Below are positions 11,346 through 22,330 of a DNA stretch of 64,000 nucleotides, piece after piece. Both the position numbers and the translations under genes were made by a program. The stretch comes from Diplocarpon mali (taxonomy: Eukaryota > Ascomycota > Leotiomycetes > Helotiales > Drepanopezizaceae): positions 62,001 to 126,000 of the forward strand of contig JAENRP010000094.1 of NCBI GenBank assembly GCA_024741835.1, in the 5' to 3' direction. The notes beneath the pieces are model-generated. The model searched no databases and was not told where the DNA came from. It saw only the letters and a program-made list of their open reading frames with translations. Each line of letters opens with the position of its first letter. Position 1 is the first letter of the stretch.

Positions 11346-11964
11346 CCGGCAGTACTCTCTTTTGAAAAGACCTTTTCAACTCGCATAAGGAAGTACGCAG
11401 AATAGGTATATAAAGGAGGTAGATCGGTAGCAAATAATTAAATGGTAATAAAGAATAAAATAGTAAAGACAAATAGCTTAATAGCAAAGGCAGGTATAAT
11501 AAGTAATAAGGATAGTATATAGGAAGTAGAATAGTAAAGATAAAGTCAAATAGTAAAGAGGGAAAGGAAAGGTATCTAAGTAATAGAAGTAATCTAAAGT
11601 CTTTATTCGAGCCTTATAGTAGTACGATTATAGTCCGGTTGCGTTCTAGTAGGTTCGAGACTCTTTATTAAAGAGTCATTTAGAGTTGTAATCCATTATA
11701 GCTATAAATTATAATAATCTATAGAAGGGAAAAGAGGGGCCTTTAAGAAGGTATATATATCGAGCTTCCCTTTTCCTTTGATCTTTCAACTCTAACTCCT
11801 ACTTCTTATAAGTAGGTTGATTTCCCCTTCTTACTTTTAAGTTGATTAACCCTTTAGTAGATCTTATCCTATACTATCCTATTAATAATATCATTATTAA
11901 TAAGTGCTCCGATTATTAGCCGACCTCCTTTAATATATATATCGCTAACTTGGATAGTACTTAA
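11346..11964. other. Copia-B 3' region, non-coding part
   Basis: AT-rich sequence between the 3' LTR and the antisense frame, with AAATAGTAAAG-type short repeats at about 11455-11560. The frame at 11116-11487 mostly covers the LTR and shows no domain. Confidence 0.5.
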
Positions 11965-12850
11965 ATGCAATCCTAAGGACCTGCCTAAGGCTTTTCGAGT
12001 GCTATACGTATATTATATATATATAATATTAAGAAAGAAGGCTAGTAAGAACAATACTAGCTATATATACGCATTTAATACTCTCACTTTTAAGAAGTAT
12101 AACTACTGCATTGCGCAATAGGTAAAGTATATCTTAGTAAATGCCTTTTAATATCCTCTTACTTTAATAACCTTTGATAGATATTTGTTTTAAATACCTA
12201 TCTAAGCTTAGGATAAGTATATTATCCTTTAGGATACTTAAGTTAGCGGCAATATTAAAGCGATCTAAGAGGCGGCCTAAATCCTATTTAAAGAAACTTA
12301 GATATAAATCTCTATAGTCCTAAAGACTTAAGATGCCCTTTAGCTAGCTTAGCTAAACGAAGCTTATACCCTCTGCTATAGTATCGACCTTATAAATACC
12401 TAATAAGTTATAAGTGCCTTTAAATCTATCTAATATTAATAAATAACTATTTGTAAGATCTATTACGCGCCGTCTAAGGCAGTAATGCTGCCCTCGGGCG
12501 TCTTAAGACTTAAGGCGCTAAGGTGCTCGGCTCCCTCTAATATATAAAAGGGCTATTTAGCTTAGCTAAGGGCCGTTCTTAGGCTCCCTTTAATAATATC
12601 CGCCGCTAAAAGGGCAAGGGCAGATAAGTGCCTTTTAAGGGCTCCTTAAAGGGTAGGGATTTAGATCTTAGTAATCTAAATGAACCTAATCTAGCAGAGA
12701 TCGCAGCCGCCCTCGCTTAAGTATAAGCTTAAGAGGAATAGGCCAACTTAGTTGCTATTTCGGATTGTAAGGCCTTTAGGTCTTAGGCAACTATGGAACT
12801 GCGCCCTAGGAATCCTAGTACTTAAGGTAGGTGCTTATTAAAGGTAGAAT
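11965..12850 (+). pseudogene. Antisense open frame in Copia-B 3' region
   Basis: A plus-strand frame, opposite to Copia-B gag-pol, runs about 290 codons with stops only as TAA/TAG. Readable stretches include NPKDLPKAFRVLYVYY near 11970, EAAQILFKET near 12270 and LNEAYTLCYSIDLINT near 12355. No family is recognised and no start codon is evident. Two other element families here carry antisense frames in the same position, which is why I report it. It could be a captured gene, an element accessory gene, or a chance open frame in RIP-altered sequence. Confidence 0.35.
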
Positions 12851-13073
12851 TATTAGTAGATTATTATCTTTAGCAATATAATAATTGCTGCTTTGCTATA
12901 ACCTCCTTCTTAAGTACTACTTAAGTAATAAAAAAATGCAAGTACGCGTAGGTAAGTAAGAAAAGATAAAAGAAAGTAGTAATAGCAAGTGTAGGAATAT
13001 ATCTTATAGTAAAATAAAAGAAAAAAAATTGCTAATAGCGCGCAATCAAAAATCCGATATCGTTAATTTATAT

Positions 13074-13262
13074 TGAGATGGGTGATACAGCCATCACTCC
13101 GATGTATTATCATATGACCCTACTGCTTAGTCAGTAGGATATTGATACGTATATAGCTATAGGGAAGAAAGGGGTAACCTTCCTTCCCTAACTCTTACCA
13201 ATATATCGACCATCGACCTCTAGAAGTTTCCCTTACCTACTGCGCCGACTCACTTAAGCTCA
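13074..13262 (+). repeat. Unpaired LTR of the Copia-I family (189 bp)
   Basis: Starts TGAGATGGGTGATACAG and ends CACTTAAGCTCA. It matches the reverse complement of the Copia-I 5' LTR at 50332-50520 over its full 189 bp. No clear target duplication (TATAT on the left, ATAAT on the right). Probably a solo LTR inserted next to the Copia-B pol terminus. Confidence 0.75.
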
Positions 13263-13289
13263 ATAATTTAGCACCTTTTCAAGTCTGGT

Positions 13290-16200
13290 TATGCCCTAAT
13301 AGGCCTTTGTACCTATCCCTCCTTCTTAATAGTTATCGAATTGGTATCCACCAGTTGCTAAAGGGCCTGATTTAGATTGGCTTTTGTTATAGCGTCGGCG
13401 GGGTTGCTAGCGCTATCGATCTAATATATCTCTATAAGCTCCCTATTCTCGTACGATTGTCGAATAGCTATTATATCGATTATTAATCGCTTCTCCTTTA
13501 TAGTGCCTAATTTGACGATACACTTATATAAGGAAAGGGAATCTATATATATAATAGTAGGGAGGCGGGGTAGACTCAGCTTAGCTATTACTATATTAAT
13601 TATTATAGCTATAGAAACTAGCATATTAATACCTGCTATTATAGCGTAAAGTTTAAAGGCTAGTATAGCTCTTATCACTCTCTTACACTTCGTCAAGCTA
13701 TAGTATAGAATATTGCCTTTTAGAGTAAACTGCGATTCTCCTTCTTCTTTAATAGCTAGTATGATAATATAGCCGATCTGCAAGCTTAAATCCTTATTAT
13801 TAGCAAAAGATCTATTAATAAATGCAAATAGTTTAGCGTTTTGCAAATTGATAGTAAGGTAGGTTAGGCCTCTTTCAAGGTTGTTTTAAATCCATTTAAG
13901 TCGCTTATTCAGATTCTCTATATCTTAAACTATTAGATCCTAGTATTAGGCTATAGCTAACAAATCGAAGGAAGCTTTTAGCTGGCAGATCATAGCTAAA
14001 TAAGCTCCTCTTACTCTTTGCTCTAAGTATTATTACTTATAGCCCTCTTAAGAAGTATCGACTAATTCCAGCCTTTAGCCTTAGCCCTTTTATTATATAT
14101 ATACTATATCCCCTTCTTAGGAAATAATATACCTATTAAAAGCTAGTGATTTGGTGCTTAATAGGTATTGTATTAGCTTTATAAGGAATCCTACCCTTTT
14201 AATCTTATCCTCCTCCTTTTTTAAGAAGTCTACTTCTTTAAGTATTAAAGTATCGTCTATTTATATTCCTACTATACCGAAAAAGGGAGAAGTGCTTAAG
14301 GTTAATAATAGATAGGGGTTATAAGTTGAATTAATCATATCGAGATTATTGCGATAGTGCTTATAGTAGGTACTAAACTAGTGATTTCCTAATTCGGGAA
14401 TGCTATAAAGCGGTAGTACCACTTTAAAGACCGTACCTGCGGGGAATAGCTTAGCGATATCTTATAAGGGAAATATAAATATATTATATAGTAGCTTCGA
14501 AGCTGCTTAGGTATATACTTATATAATATCCTATAGGCTAAGAATGCCCTTCTTGCCCTATTCTTTAAAGTGTTTTTAAATTGATACTAAAAGTGATACT
14601 AAAAGGTGTTAGCCTGCTTATTAGATCGTTAGAAATTAGGTGATTATACCTTCCTCCTTCTTACTAGTATCGTTCTAAGCTTATACAACTAGCCTTGATT
14701 TTTCGAATAGGTGGTCTATTCCCTTCCCCTTTATCTTATCAACTATTCTCGATTTAAAGATCCTCTTGCCTTTTATAATAGGGTCATTTTTATTCATCGG
14801 TATAAATACCCCTTCGTTTATCAGCCTTTAATACTCCTTTAAGCGAGATTGCTAAAAAGGGCGCCTAAGAGTGGTAATCTTGCCTTTTGCCTATAGCTTT
14901 TGCGATAGTTCCTAATCCCTATTCTCCTTCTCTATTAGGAATACCTCTAATTTGGCCATATATAGCTTATCGTCTGCTTTAAAGGATATCTATATCTTAG
15001 TATTATAGTTATTATCAATTATAAAAAGGCTAGAAATAGGCTTAATAAAAGGAACCTCTACTCTTGGCGATTGCTTATAGCTATTAAGTTGCGGCTTAAT
15101 TAAGCGAGAGGGCTCTACTTCTTTATCAATATCAGTTGCGTTTTACCCCTTTTCAATAATCGTTCGATCCTTAAGTTTAATTCCTTTAGTTTCCTTTAAG
15201 CAGTTTTCTTTATTATCGATTTTAAATAGACGTACGCTTATTAATCTAAAGTACCTTATTTTACCGCCGATATTGACTATATAGGTTTCGTTCTCTAAGC
15301 CTAAGAACTCGAATAGGCCTATCTATCCTCCCTTCTCCTAATATACTAATACTAGGTCTTTTAGCTTTAAATCGTAGATATAAATAGTTCTAAGGCCATT
15401 CCTTATACTTAAAGTATTATTAACTTTATAAGTAGCATAGATCTTCCTTACTTCCTTTATAGCCTTCTTAATTATTACTACCCTCTATTCTACCAACGGA
15501 TTTAATAGGTCTAGTTCAATCAGCCTCAGATATGCCCCGAAAACGAGCAAAGTGGGAATTATCCTATTAGGCCCTACTATATTATTAACTGCTTTAATAG
15601 CCATTTGCAGCCTCTTATCGTCGCTTAATTAAAGGTATTCAGCTATTATTATCTCAAAGGCACATCTTAAAGGGCGATAATACCATTCGACCTTACCGAT
15701 AGAGTAGTACGCCTTTATAAGAACCAGTTTAAGGGTTATTCCTATAGATCTTAAAGAGCTTCTGAACTCTACCGAGTTGAAGTTAGTACTATAGTCGTAT
15801 ACTATAAAATCAGGAGGTTTAATATACGTATTTAGCCAAGCCAATTTAAGGGCTCGAAATACTACATCAGCCGAATATGCTCCTATTCCCTTCTATAAGA
15901 ACCTTACGGCTCTAAATCCTATTGCTTTATCAACTATATAGAAGGCGTTCCTTTTACTAAACTGAGTAATATCGATATATATAGTATAATTGAAGTCGAT
16001 ATTATCTTATAGCTTAAATCGGAATCTATAAGGGGCATCGGCGTAGAGTTAGTAGTATTAGTATATTTCCTTTACTCTTGCTATAATACTAGAGTCTATA
16101 TTATAACCGGCCTAATTCAAGAGGTATTTAAGGCGTTTTACCAAAGGATGTTTAAATCTTTTATATAGCCTTCGGATCTCTATTTCTATTAAGTAGTATA

Positions 16201-18650
16201 TATTAATCGTACCCTTTAAAGTTATTAGAAGTTGCTCTATTATATTAAGTAAGAGCTATAGGTACTTGTGTTTTCTAATAATTAAGTATTTCTCCTTACC
16301 GATTATAAGCAAATTGCGCAGATTGTCGTATTTAGCTCCTATTTTATCGAGTTATTATAAGCAGACTAAAAACGGTATATTTGCCTTTATAATTAAGAAC
16401 TCTATAAGGCCTGCCGGTATTTGAATAGTTGTCTTACCGATTGCATTTCGTAAACCTGCCTTAAAGGTAATTTTATACTTTTCAGCCCTAAGTGGAGCTA
16501 GAACTGCGTCTTATATATTTTATAAGGCTTTAAATTAGTTGATTCCTCTTATATTTTTATTTAAGGCGCCTATATCGATTAGGAATCCTTAAAAGAATTA
16601 ATCTATCTACTAGGTTATAAATACCTTAAGGTCTATTTATATCGGTTTATTAACCCTTATTATTAAAAGGTATTTAGCCTTCTACTTTTTAAGCTAATTA
16701 AGCACAGTTCTTAAGTTATATTCCTTTTTAAAAGCTAGGAATACTATAATAAAGTTGATATTACTATCCTTAGGGTCGCTATTTGCCTAGTCCTCCTCTT
16801 TCGAAGACGTTTCCTACTTATCCTTATCGGTCCTATTGCCTTTCGAATATGCTCTATTATCTTCTTAAGCTAAGTATACCTTATATATTTTATCTATTAG
16901 CTTATAGCCTTTAGCTTATCGGCTTGCTATATAGCAAGACTTTTAAGCGGCTCTTTCTTCTTCTAAGTGCTTACTACTATAGTAATCCTTTTTCTAATAT
17001 ATAATGCATCTTATATAGCTTAGTTTTAATTAAAAGGTTATTCCTCTCTTATTACCTTAGGCAAACTTCATCTTTCTATTTGAAAAGTGCGCTATAGATT
17101 ACCCTTGCTCCTTAGCCAAATGATATTAGGATCTATTAGTAGCTAAACCAGGGTGCTAGGGTCTAAATGGTCCGTCCTAGGCAACTACTCCTGCGCAAGC
17201 CTGTAAGCTATCTAATAGAGCTAGGAATGTCGTTAGTAGCTTAAAAAGTACTATTTGGAATAGCCGATTCTTAAAAATACCTTATATAAGTCTATCTTTA
17301 ATCGATCGATCGTTCCTTATACTAGTATATAGGCCTAATTGCAGGTTTTATAGCTCCTTAATATAGTTCCTAAGTTAGGTTAGGATCGGTTTCCCCCTTT
17401 AATAGTCTTCTTATTAGAATAGGTTAAATATCAGTCGAAACCACCTCCTTAGGAATTTACTACTTCTCTCTTTAATCTTATAATTGGTCCGAATAGCCTC
17501 TACTAGCTTAGCGAAATTGAAGTTCTTATTTTATAGGTACTAATAGTAATAGGTTAAAGCTAAGTCTTATAGTATAAAAGGAAACACTTTATACTATATA
17601 CTTTAGTTTATAAAGGCTCTTTAGTATAAATTGGCAAATATATAAAGCTTCTTATTAAAGTGATCTTTACCGCTTAAGTACTAAGTTTCTTTAATATATA
17701 TCTTACTTAGATTTATAAGAGTTTTAGCCTAATCCGAAGTCAAAGGTTCTATAATATATTAGAATAGTTGAGCGTCGCTTTAGTTTAAGTCTAGAAGCGC
17801 TTCTAAACCCCTCCTTATAATAAAAGGTAATAATAATCTATCTCTCAATTGGATCAGCGGTATTAGTATTAGATTCAGGATCTCTAGGTATTGCATAACT
17901 AAGGTTCGTCCTAACTAGGGTTAATATAGTATTCTTTTAAAGTTATATTATTCAATTATTTATCTTAAAGTATCCGCTTTATATAGGTTATCTTATAAAG
18001 TATTATTATTATATTTAAGGTATCTTTACTAAAGCGAGTCTTAGCGTAGTATCTCCTATTTAGCTATAGTAACCCTTTAAGCAAGTGGCTCGCTTATTTG
18101 TATAGATTTAGCAAATTCTAAAGTAGACCTTGTTCTATATCTTAAAGATTATACTATAACTGAGTTCGGTACTTCTTAAGTCTATGATTCTAGCTAATCT
18201 TTTAGCTACTTATTCCCTTTTTAATATACTATATTGAAAAGTGCCTAGCCGATTGAAACGCCTTTCTTACGCTAAATATATACTTTATAATACTAAAGGT
18301 CGTCCTTTAAGCGTTATTGAACGTCCTTATCTAGCGATTTAAAATCGCTAACTATCTAATCTTAGAATTCCTCTTAAAAGTCCTTAGTAAGGTATAACCC
18401 TTTCCTTTTGCCATCTTATAATATCTTTTAAAAGTTCTCTATATATAAGTCTTTTAATCTAAGGGCCTTTTCGCTAGGTTGATCCTCCTAAGGTCTTATA
18501 TCCCTTTTAAAGTCCCTTAGTATCTAAGGTTGCCTTAGATTAAGCGGTATTAATAATCCTCCTTTAATCATTTCTTAATATTATCCAGATATTGCTCTAT
18601 GCCTTAATAGGATCCGAAAGAAGTCCGATGTAGTTGTATTTTATATATTA
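13290..18650 (-). pseudogene. Copia-B gag-pol polyprotein
   Basis: Gag occupies about 16900-18650. Integrase includes 15629-15844, with KPPDFIVYDYSTNFNSVEF for the core Asp region and SIGKVEWYYRPLR for the catalytic Glu. RT shows IDDTLIL at about 14251-14262, so the active site Asp pair is intact. RNase H covers 13421-13846 and ends with the copia-typical ASNPADAITKANLNQAL near 13380-13420. TAA and TAG interrupt the frame at Gln/Trp positions. The RNase H exon remains open for 141 codons by chance of RIP. It would copy and integrate element DNA, but is dead here. Confidence 0.87.
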
Positions 18651-18941
18651 TTACGCTATTATCTAATTATAATTAGGATACCGATTGCACTCCGGTTTTG
18701 CCCTGATTATAATGCGTAATAGAACGCAAGTAGAAGATAGTATCTACCTTTAAAGTAACAACTCTAGCTTAATTTGCGTACCTTTCGCCTTTTCCCCTTT
18801 AGTAGTAACTGATATTACTTTATACGTTTGGGTTAGTATTTAAGGTAAGCTAGAAATACAATCAAGTACTTCTTAAATTAAGAAAGAATTCTTCAGTTTA
18901 ATAACCTTACTATCTATAGTAAAGGTGCTACTACTAATTAT

Positions 18942-19240
18942 TATAGGTTTTATACTAATAATTGATATTTATATAAATATAGTTAAGTACTTATTATTAA
19001 AAAGAATCTATTATAATATCTATTTATCTTTATATAACTGAGATAGTACCTTTATACCTATAAATATCCTCTCTCCTATAGTCCCTCTTAGCTATATATA
19101 GATATCCTTTTAAAGTCCTCCGGCTGAATAGCCGTCCGAAATACATACGAAACTCCTTATATCGCATATGGTATAGCTATATAGGATGACCCTAGGAACG
19201 AGGGCAGCTTGCCTCCTGCATAGGAATCTGCGTACCAATA
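18942..19240 (-). repeat. Copia-B 5' LTR (299 bp)
   Basis: Pairs with 11047-11345. It is followed on the right by the AGGCC duplication at 19241-19245. Confidence 0.9.
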
Positions 19241-19245
19241 AGGCC

Positions 19246-19395
19246 TTAGAGTAAGAGTTGCTAGTTTACTAAATTAGCATATAGGTCGTTAGCAGTAGTT
19301 CTACTTATAAGAGTATCTCTATTAAGTATTAAGGAAGAGAGCTTCTCAGCTTAGATTTAAGCTTAAGCCATCGCAGAAGCTAAAAGCGTTCTATC
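19246..19395 (-). pseudogene. Copia-A gag, middle fragment
   Basis: Collinear with Copia-C 48973-49122. Bounded by the Copia-B target site on the left and the solo LTR duplication on the right. Confidence 0.75.
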
Positions 19396-19400
19396 GATAG

Positions 19401-19647
19401 TGTTGCAGGTATGCCCGTCACATGTTTGTCACATGATCTGTCACATGACATATCATACACATGATATGTCATATGACTTGCCACATGACTTAGCGCCTTC
19501 ACTAAGAAGGCCGCTTACCTTAAATAGCTCTTAGTTAGAGAGCTCTTATGAATCAAGACACCCAACATCGTCGTTTGCACCTCATACTTCTTCGTGCCCT
19601 CTTCTAGTTTACTATCAAGTTTACTATCAGAGAACCTCCTTGCTACA
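19401..19647. repeat. Solo LTR (247 bp) with GATAG duplication
   Basis: Ends TGTTGCAGG and CCTTGCTACA form short inverted termini. GATAG flanks both sides (19396-19400 and 19648-19652). Copia-C gag at 49122-49123 is the empty site. It contains several TCACATGA repeats and a hairpin (19447-19470: stem GACATATCAT, loop ACAC). CA and TG are abundant, so it largely escaped RIP. No matching internal region occurs in the window. Confidence 0.88.
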
Positions 19648-19652
19648 GATAG

Positions 19653-20082
19653 TCTTAAAGACCTATTTTAGTAGTAGCTCGTAGTATTTGCGTTAGGTCT
19701 TCCAAGTCTCCTTGCGCATAAGGTGCTCCTTTATTAGGATTTTATATTCGTCCTTAATATCTTTGTAAGAAGCCTATAGAGGGGGAGCTTTTGATAGATC
19801 TCCTAAGGGAAAGCGGGCGTAAATCTGTTCGGCTGGAGTAGCTATATACTCTTTATACGACCTCGCGTATACTATACAAAGGTTGGCCGTTTCCAATTCC
19901 TTAAGCTCCTATATAGAGGGAGCTTAAGGCTCAGTCTTTATAATTGACTTAAATAGGAGTCTTAGATTGGTAAAAATAGTGATATTATAAAGCTTAGCAA
20001 AGAATATATATTTACTAAACCACTTTACCTAAAAGGCAGAGGTATTAAAGCAAGGCTTAGAGATGCTTAAAGCGTTAGATAT
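19653..20082 (-). pseudogene. Copia-A gag, N-terminal part
   Basis: Collinear with the gag start of Copia-G (30214 onward). The start codon at 20082-20080 is ATA, where Copia-G keeps ATG; the same TpG to TpA loss is seen in Copia-C and Copia-H. The protein continues as SNALSISKPCFNTSAF-like sequence. It encodes the N-terminal gag domain. Confidence 0.75.
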
Positions 20083-20276
20083 ATTGAATAGAGTTTAGTG
20101 AAAAAGGTTAGGTATATAAATAGAGTTTGCAAATAAGGTTCGATCGGAAAATGGAGATTTATTAATTAAAAATAAAGGTCCTTTAAGTTATTATAAATAT
20201 TCGAGAAGTCGGTTAAGATCTTAAAGGGCCCTCTAGCCGGTTGCATACAAAGAGAAAGCATATTAAAGTGCTCATA

Positions 20277-20287
20277 GGGCTTATAAC
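20277..20287 (-). other. Copia-A primer-binding site, half-tRNA(iMet) type
   Basis: On the minus strand GTTATAAGCCC directly follows the 5' LTR. It pairs with the anticodon-loop half of initiator tRNA (GGGCUCAUAACC type), allowing one RIP change. Confidence 0.6.
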
Positions 20288-20484
20288 TATGGTGCGGTCG
20301 GCTGGAGGGCCTTTATTAGGTCGCTTAGGAGGCTCGCAAAAGTAGGAGAAGATAATTAATTGTATTATTATCTAGTATATATATGGTAAGGAGACTTCGG
20401 AAATAAAAGGGAGAGTCTATGACTTAGCAGAGTCATATAGAGGGTCTCTAGGATAAGTGGAGACTCCGCCCATTCTGCACGACA
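20288..20484 (-). repeat. Copia-A 5' LTR (197 bp)
   Basis: Same family as LTRs at 29811-30008, 37214-37411, 42362-42559, 49762-49959 and 62775-62971. On the minus strand it starts TGTCGTGCAGAATGGGC. Confidence 0.9.
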
Positions 20485-20686
20485 TCTTAGCAAGAGGTTA
20501 GGAACGTATTTACGCAGTAAGTGGGAGTGGAAAATAGGGTAGATCGAACGGAGCGAATCAGGCAATTGTAGCTTCTAGCTTTCTTCTAGCTTTTCTAGTA
20601 CTTTTATTAGGCTGTACCACTTATTAGAGAGCTTCCGGCTCGGCCGATCGAGCTTCCAGTTTTTAGTACTAATTAGTATATCATCT
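20485..20686 (-). pseudogene. Ty3-E integrase C-terminal fragment
   Basis: Minus-strand translation gives STKNWKLDRPSRKLSNKW followed by LQLPDSLRSIYPIFHSHLL. This is the module downstream of the integrase core in Ty3/gypsy pol, of the STKNL-RPSRKL and LPDSMKIHPVFH type. The upstream half lies at 28252-28497 beyond Ty3-D; the CCTAT target duplication connects them. The downstream end is cut by the Copia-A LTR. This is the oldest element recognisable in this segment, because two others inserted into it. Confidence 0.8.
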
Positions 20687-20691
20687 CCTAT

Positions 20692-20998
20692 TGTAACGAC
20701 ACAGAACCGCCGAAGTGCGAGATCAAGTATAGGAGCAAGAAGTAGTGCAAAAGGCGTATTCTATAGGTCTAGTACAAAGGAAACGAAGAAGTTAGAGAGC
20801 CCTCCTTAGGGGAGAACCCTTCTTCCTTATATATATAAGTAGCTTAAGGCTCTTTATCTATTTATATAATATTATATAAGAATATCCTTTTGCACCTTTG
20901 GGGTCGATTCGAGATAATCCTGCGTTGAATCGAGATTGCAAAACCTTAAAACGCCGTACTCCTAGGTAATTGTACTAAGTGGAGGTGCAGCTGTTATA
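20692..20998 (-). repeat. Ty3-D 3' LTR (307 bp)
   Basis: Begins TGTAACGACACAG on the plus strand and ends GCTGTTATA (RIP-altered GCCGTTACA). Less mutated than the 5' LTR at 27940-28246. Confidence 0.92.
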
Positions 20999-21013
20999 CT
21001 ACCCTCCCCCTTT
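20999..21013 (-). promoter_or_regulatory. Ty3-D polypurine tract
   Basis: On the minus strand, a 15-nt purine-rich tract with GGGGG and GGG runs, immediately before the 3' LTR. Confidence 0.75.
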
Positions 21014-21358
21014 AAGAACGCTTGCCTATAAGCGTTAGTAGGTTGTAATGATTTTCGTATAGTAACGTATTTAGCGCATTATTATACAAACGGTGCTATT
21101 CTATATTTGATTTAGCGCAAGTCGCGTTATGCACTTAAATTTGTTTTTCCCTCGCAGGATCTTCCTTCCTTAGTATAATAACTATATATAATCGTATAAG
21201 TCTCCTACTCCTACTACTATAGCGCAGGGCTAATATATAGTAGTAGAAATAATTATTACTATTACTATTAACTACTATAAGTAAGTTTGCCCTAGTCCAA
21301 GGTCGAATTGCGTCTAATACGCCTAGTGCCAATTCCCTTGCTATCAGGCGCCCTTATA

Positions 21359-22223
21359 ATGGCCTACTGCGTTTATTATTACTAGTACGTGCGGCGCCTT
21401 ATGCGCGATATTACGCACAAGTGCGAGTTTGAATCGGAGCGTAGTAAGAAGTGCTACTAGTACTAGGAGCAGAAGGCGGAGTGCATTCCTATAAGTATCC
21501 CGAATCGAGTCTAAAGGCTTAGTCGCGCTAACACTTATTTATAGCTTCCCTTTTATATCGGTAAGGAGTTCGCGGCGCTATCCGCGGCCCTTAAGGAATA
21601 GCAGGGGGAAGCTCTTTAGTAGCAAGAGGGAGATAATAATAATAATAATAAGGATGCGTATACGGTTTTAGCAGGGAACTGCGAGATGCTCTATTAAAAG
21701 GCGGTCTAGCGCGCCTGGATCCTTATTAACCTCTTGCTAGTAGCTAGCGCAGAGGCTCCGACTAGTCGCTCCTAACTAGAGCGTACTAGCCTTGCGGAGC
21801 TCTGCTCTATAGCTAAGGCTATAGCAAGCCAGCTAAAGGGGGTCTAGGCGATAGTTGCTATAAGTTCAACTTGAATTAGTATCGAATCGATCGCTAACTT
21901 TCTAATAGGAGCGCGGCGACCTTATTAAGTCCTAGCTAGTAAGGTTAAAGCAATCCAGCTGAACTATGCTAGGCCTCCTAGGGTCTATTGCTACATTAGT
22001 AGAGCGGACTGCTATAGTAGCGGAGTCTCTTATAGGAGGAAGGGGGCTTGTAGTAATAAGGGTAGCATTAGGCGCGGCGGCTAGTAGGGCGGCGCTAGCA
22101 GTAGTAAGAGGAGGTCGGGGTCGTTCTAGGCAAGGGTGTAGATAGGAGGCGAGCTCTAGCTCTAGAATAGAGTTAGAGCTTATCTCCTTAAGCGTAGAGG
22201 AAGAGGGGTCGGAGGAGTTGTAA
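21359..22223 (+). pseudogene. Antisense ORF of Ty3-D: Cys-cluster protein
   Basis: A plus-strand frame, opposite to the element's gag-pol, starts at ATG 21359 and stays in frame for 261 codons to 22141. Stops are almost all TAA/TAG (one TGA). The N-terminus has Cys at residues 4, 22, 32 and 42, with ERSKKC and QKAECIPISIP around the last two; Tyr 35 may be a former Cys giving C-x2-C-x6-C. The middle has an Asn run and helical segments such as LERTSLAELCSIAKAIASQL. A one-base shift near 22100-22135 gives a better end: EASSSSRIELELISLSVEEE and a stop at 22221-22223. Function unknown; a zinc-binding accessory protein is conceivable. Composition is GC-richer than the neighbouring pol. Confidence 0.55.
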
Positions 22224-22330
22224 GGGAAGGGGGCAGTAGGCCTAGTGTTATTATTTTTCTATTTTTATTATTTTTTCTCCTTTTTTTTTTTTTAAATTGT
22301 ATTTTTAGATTTATTTACTAACCTATTTTG
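22224..22330. other. Spacer between Ty3-D antisense ORF and pol end
   Basis: T-rich low-complexity stretch including a run of T at about 22280-22293. The two convergent frames end on either side of it. Confidence 0.5.

Larger units (their letters stand above)
11047..19240 (-). mobile_element. Copia-B, full-length Ty1/copia element (8,194 bp)
   Basis: 299-bp LTRs at 11047-11345 and 18942-19240, flanked by AGGCC at 11042-11046 and 19241-19245. Excising it rejoins Copia-A gag at the site seen intact in Copia-C near 48972. The minus-strand order is gag, integrase, RT with the copia-type IDDT motif, RNase H, so it is Ty1/copia. A long stretch between the pol end and the 3' LTR holds a separate LTR (13074-13262) and an antisense open frame (about 11965-12850). 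Confidence 0.92.
10801..20484 (-). mobile_element. Copia-A, 5' portion of a Ty1/copia element
   Basis: Minus-strand element of the same family as Copia-C, -G and -H. Visible are its 5' LTR (20288-20484), primer site, leader and gag. Gag is cut by a solo LTR (19401-19647) and by Copia-B (11047-19240), then by Ty3-H copy 1 at 10800. The remainder should lie left of the window, beyond Ty3-H copy 1. It sits inside the Ty3-E integrase gene. Sequence joins were checked against uninterrupted Copia-C gag at 48720-49557. Confidence 0.85.

Noticed and set aside
11116..11487. 123-codon minus-strand frame
   Set aside because: Mostly inside the Copia-B 3' LTR; open by chance.
20485..20565. Independent small gene from the frame 20368-20565
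   Set aside because: It crosses the Copia-A LTR edge; only the part after 20484 is meaningful, as the Ty3-E integrase tail.
21135..21332. 65-codon minus-strand frame
   Set aside because: Lies next to the Ty3-D antisense ORF, on the opposite strand, with no domain or homologue in the window.
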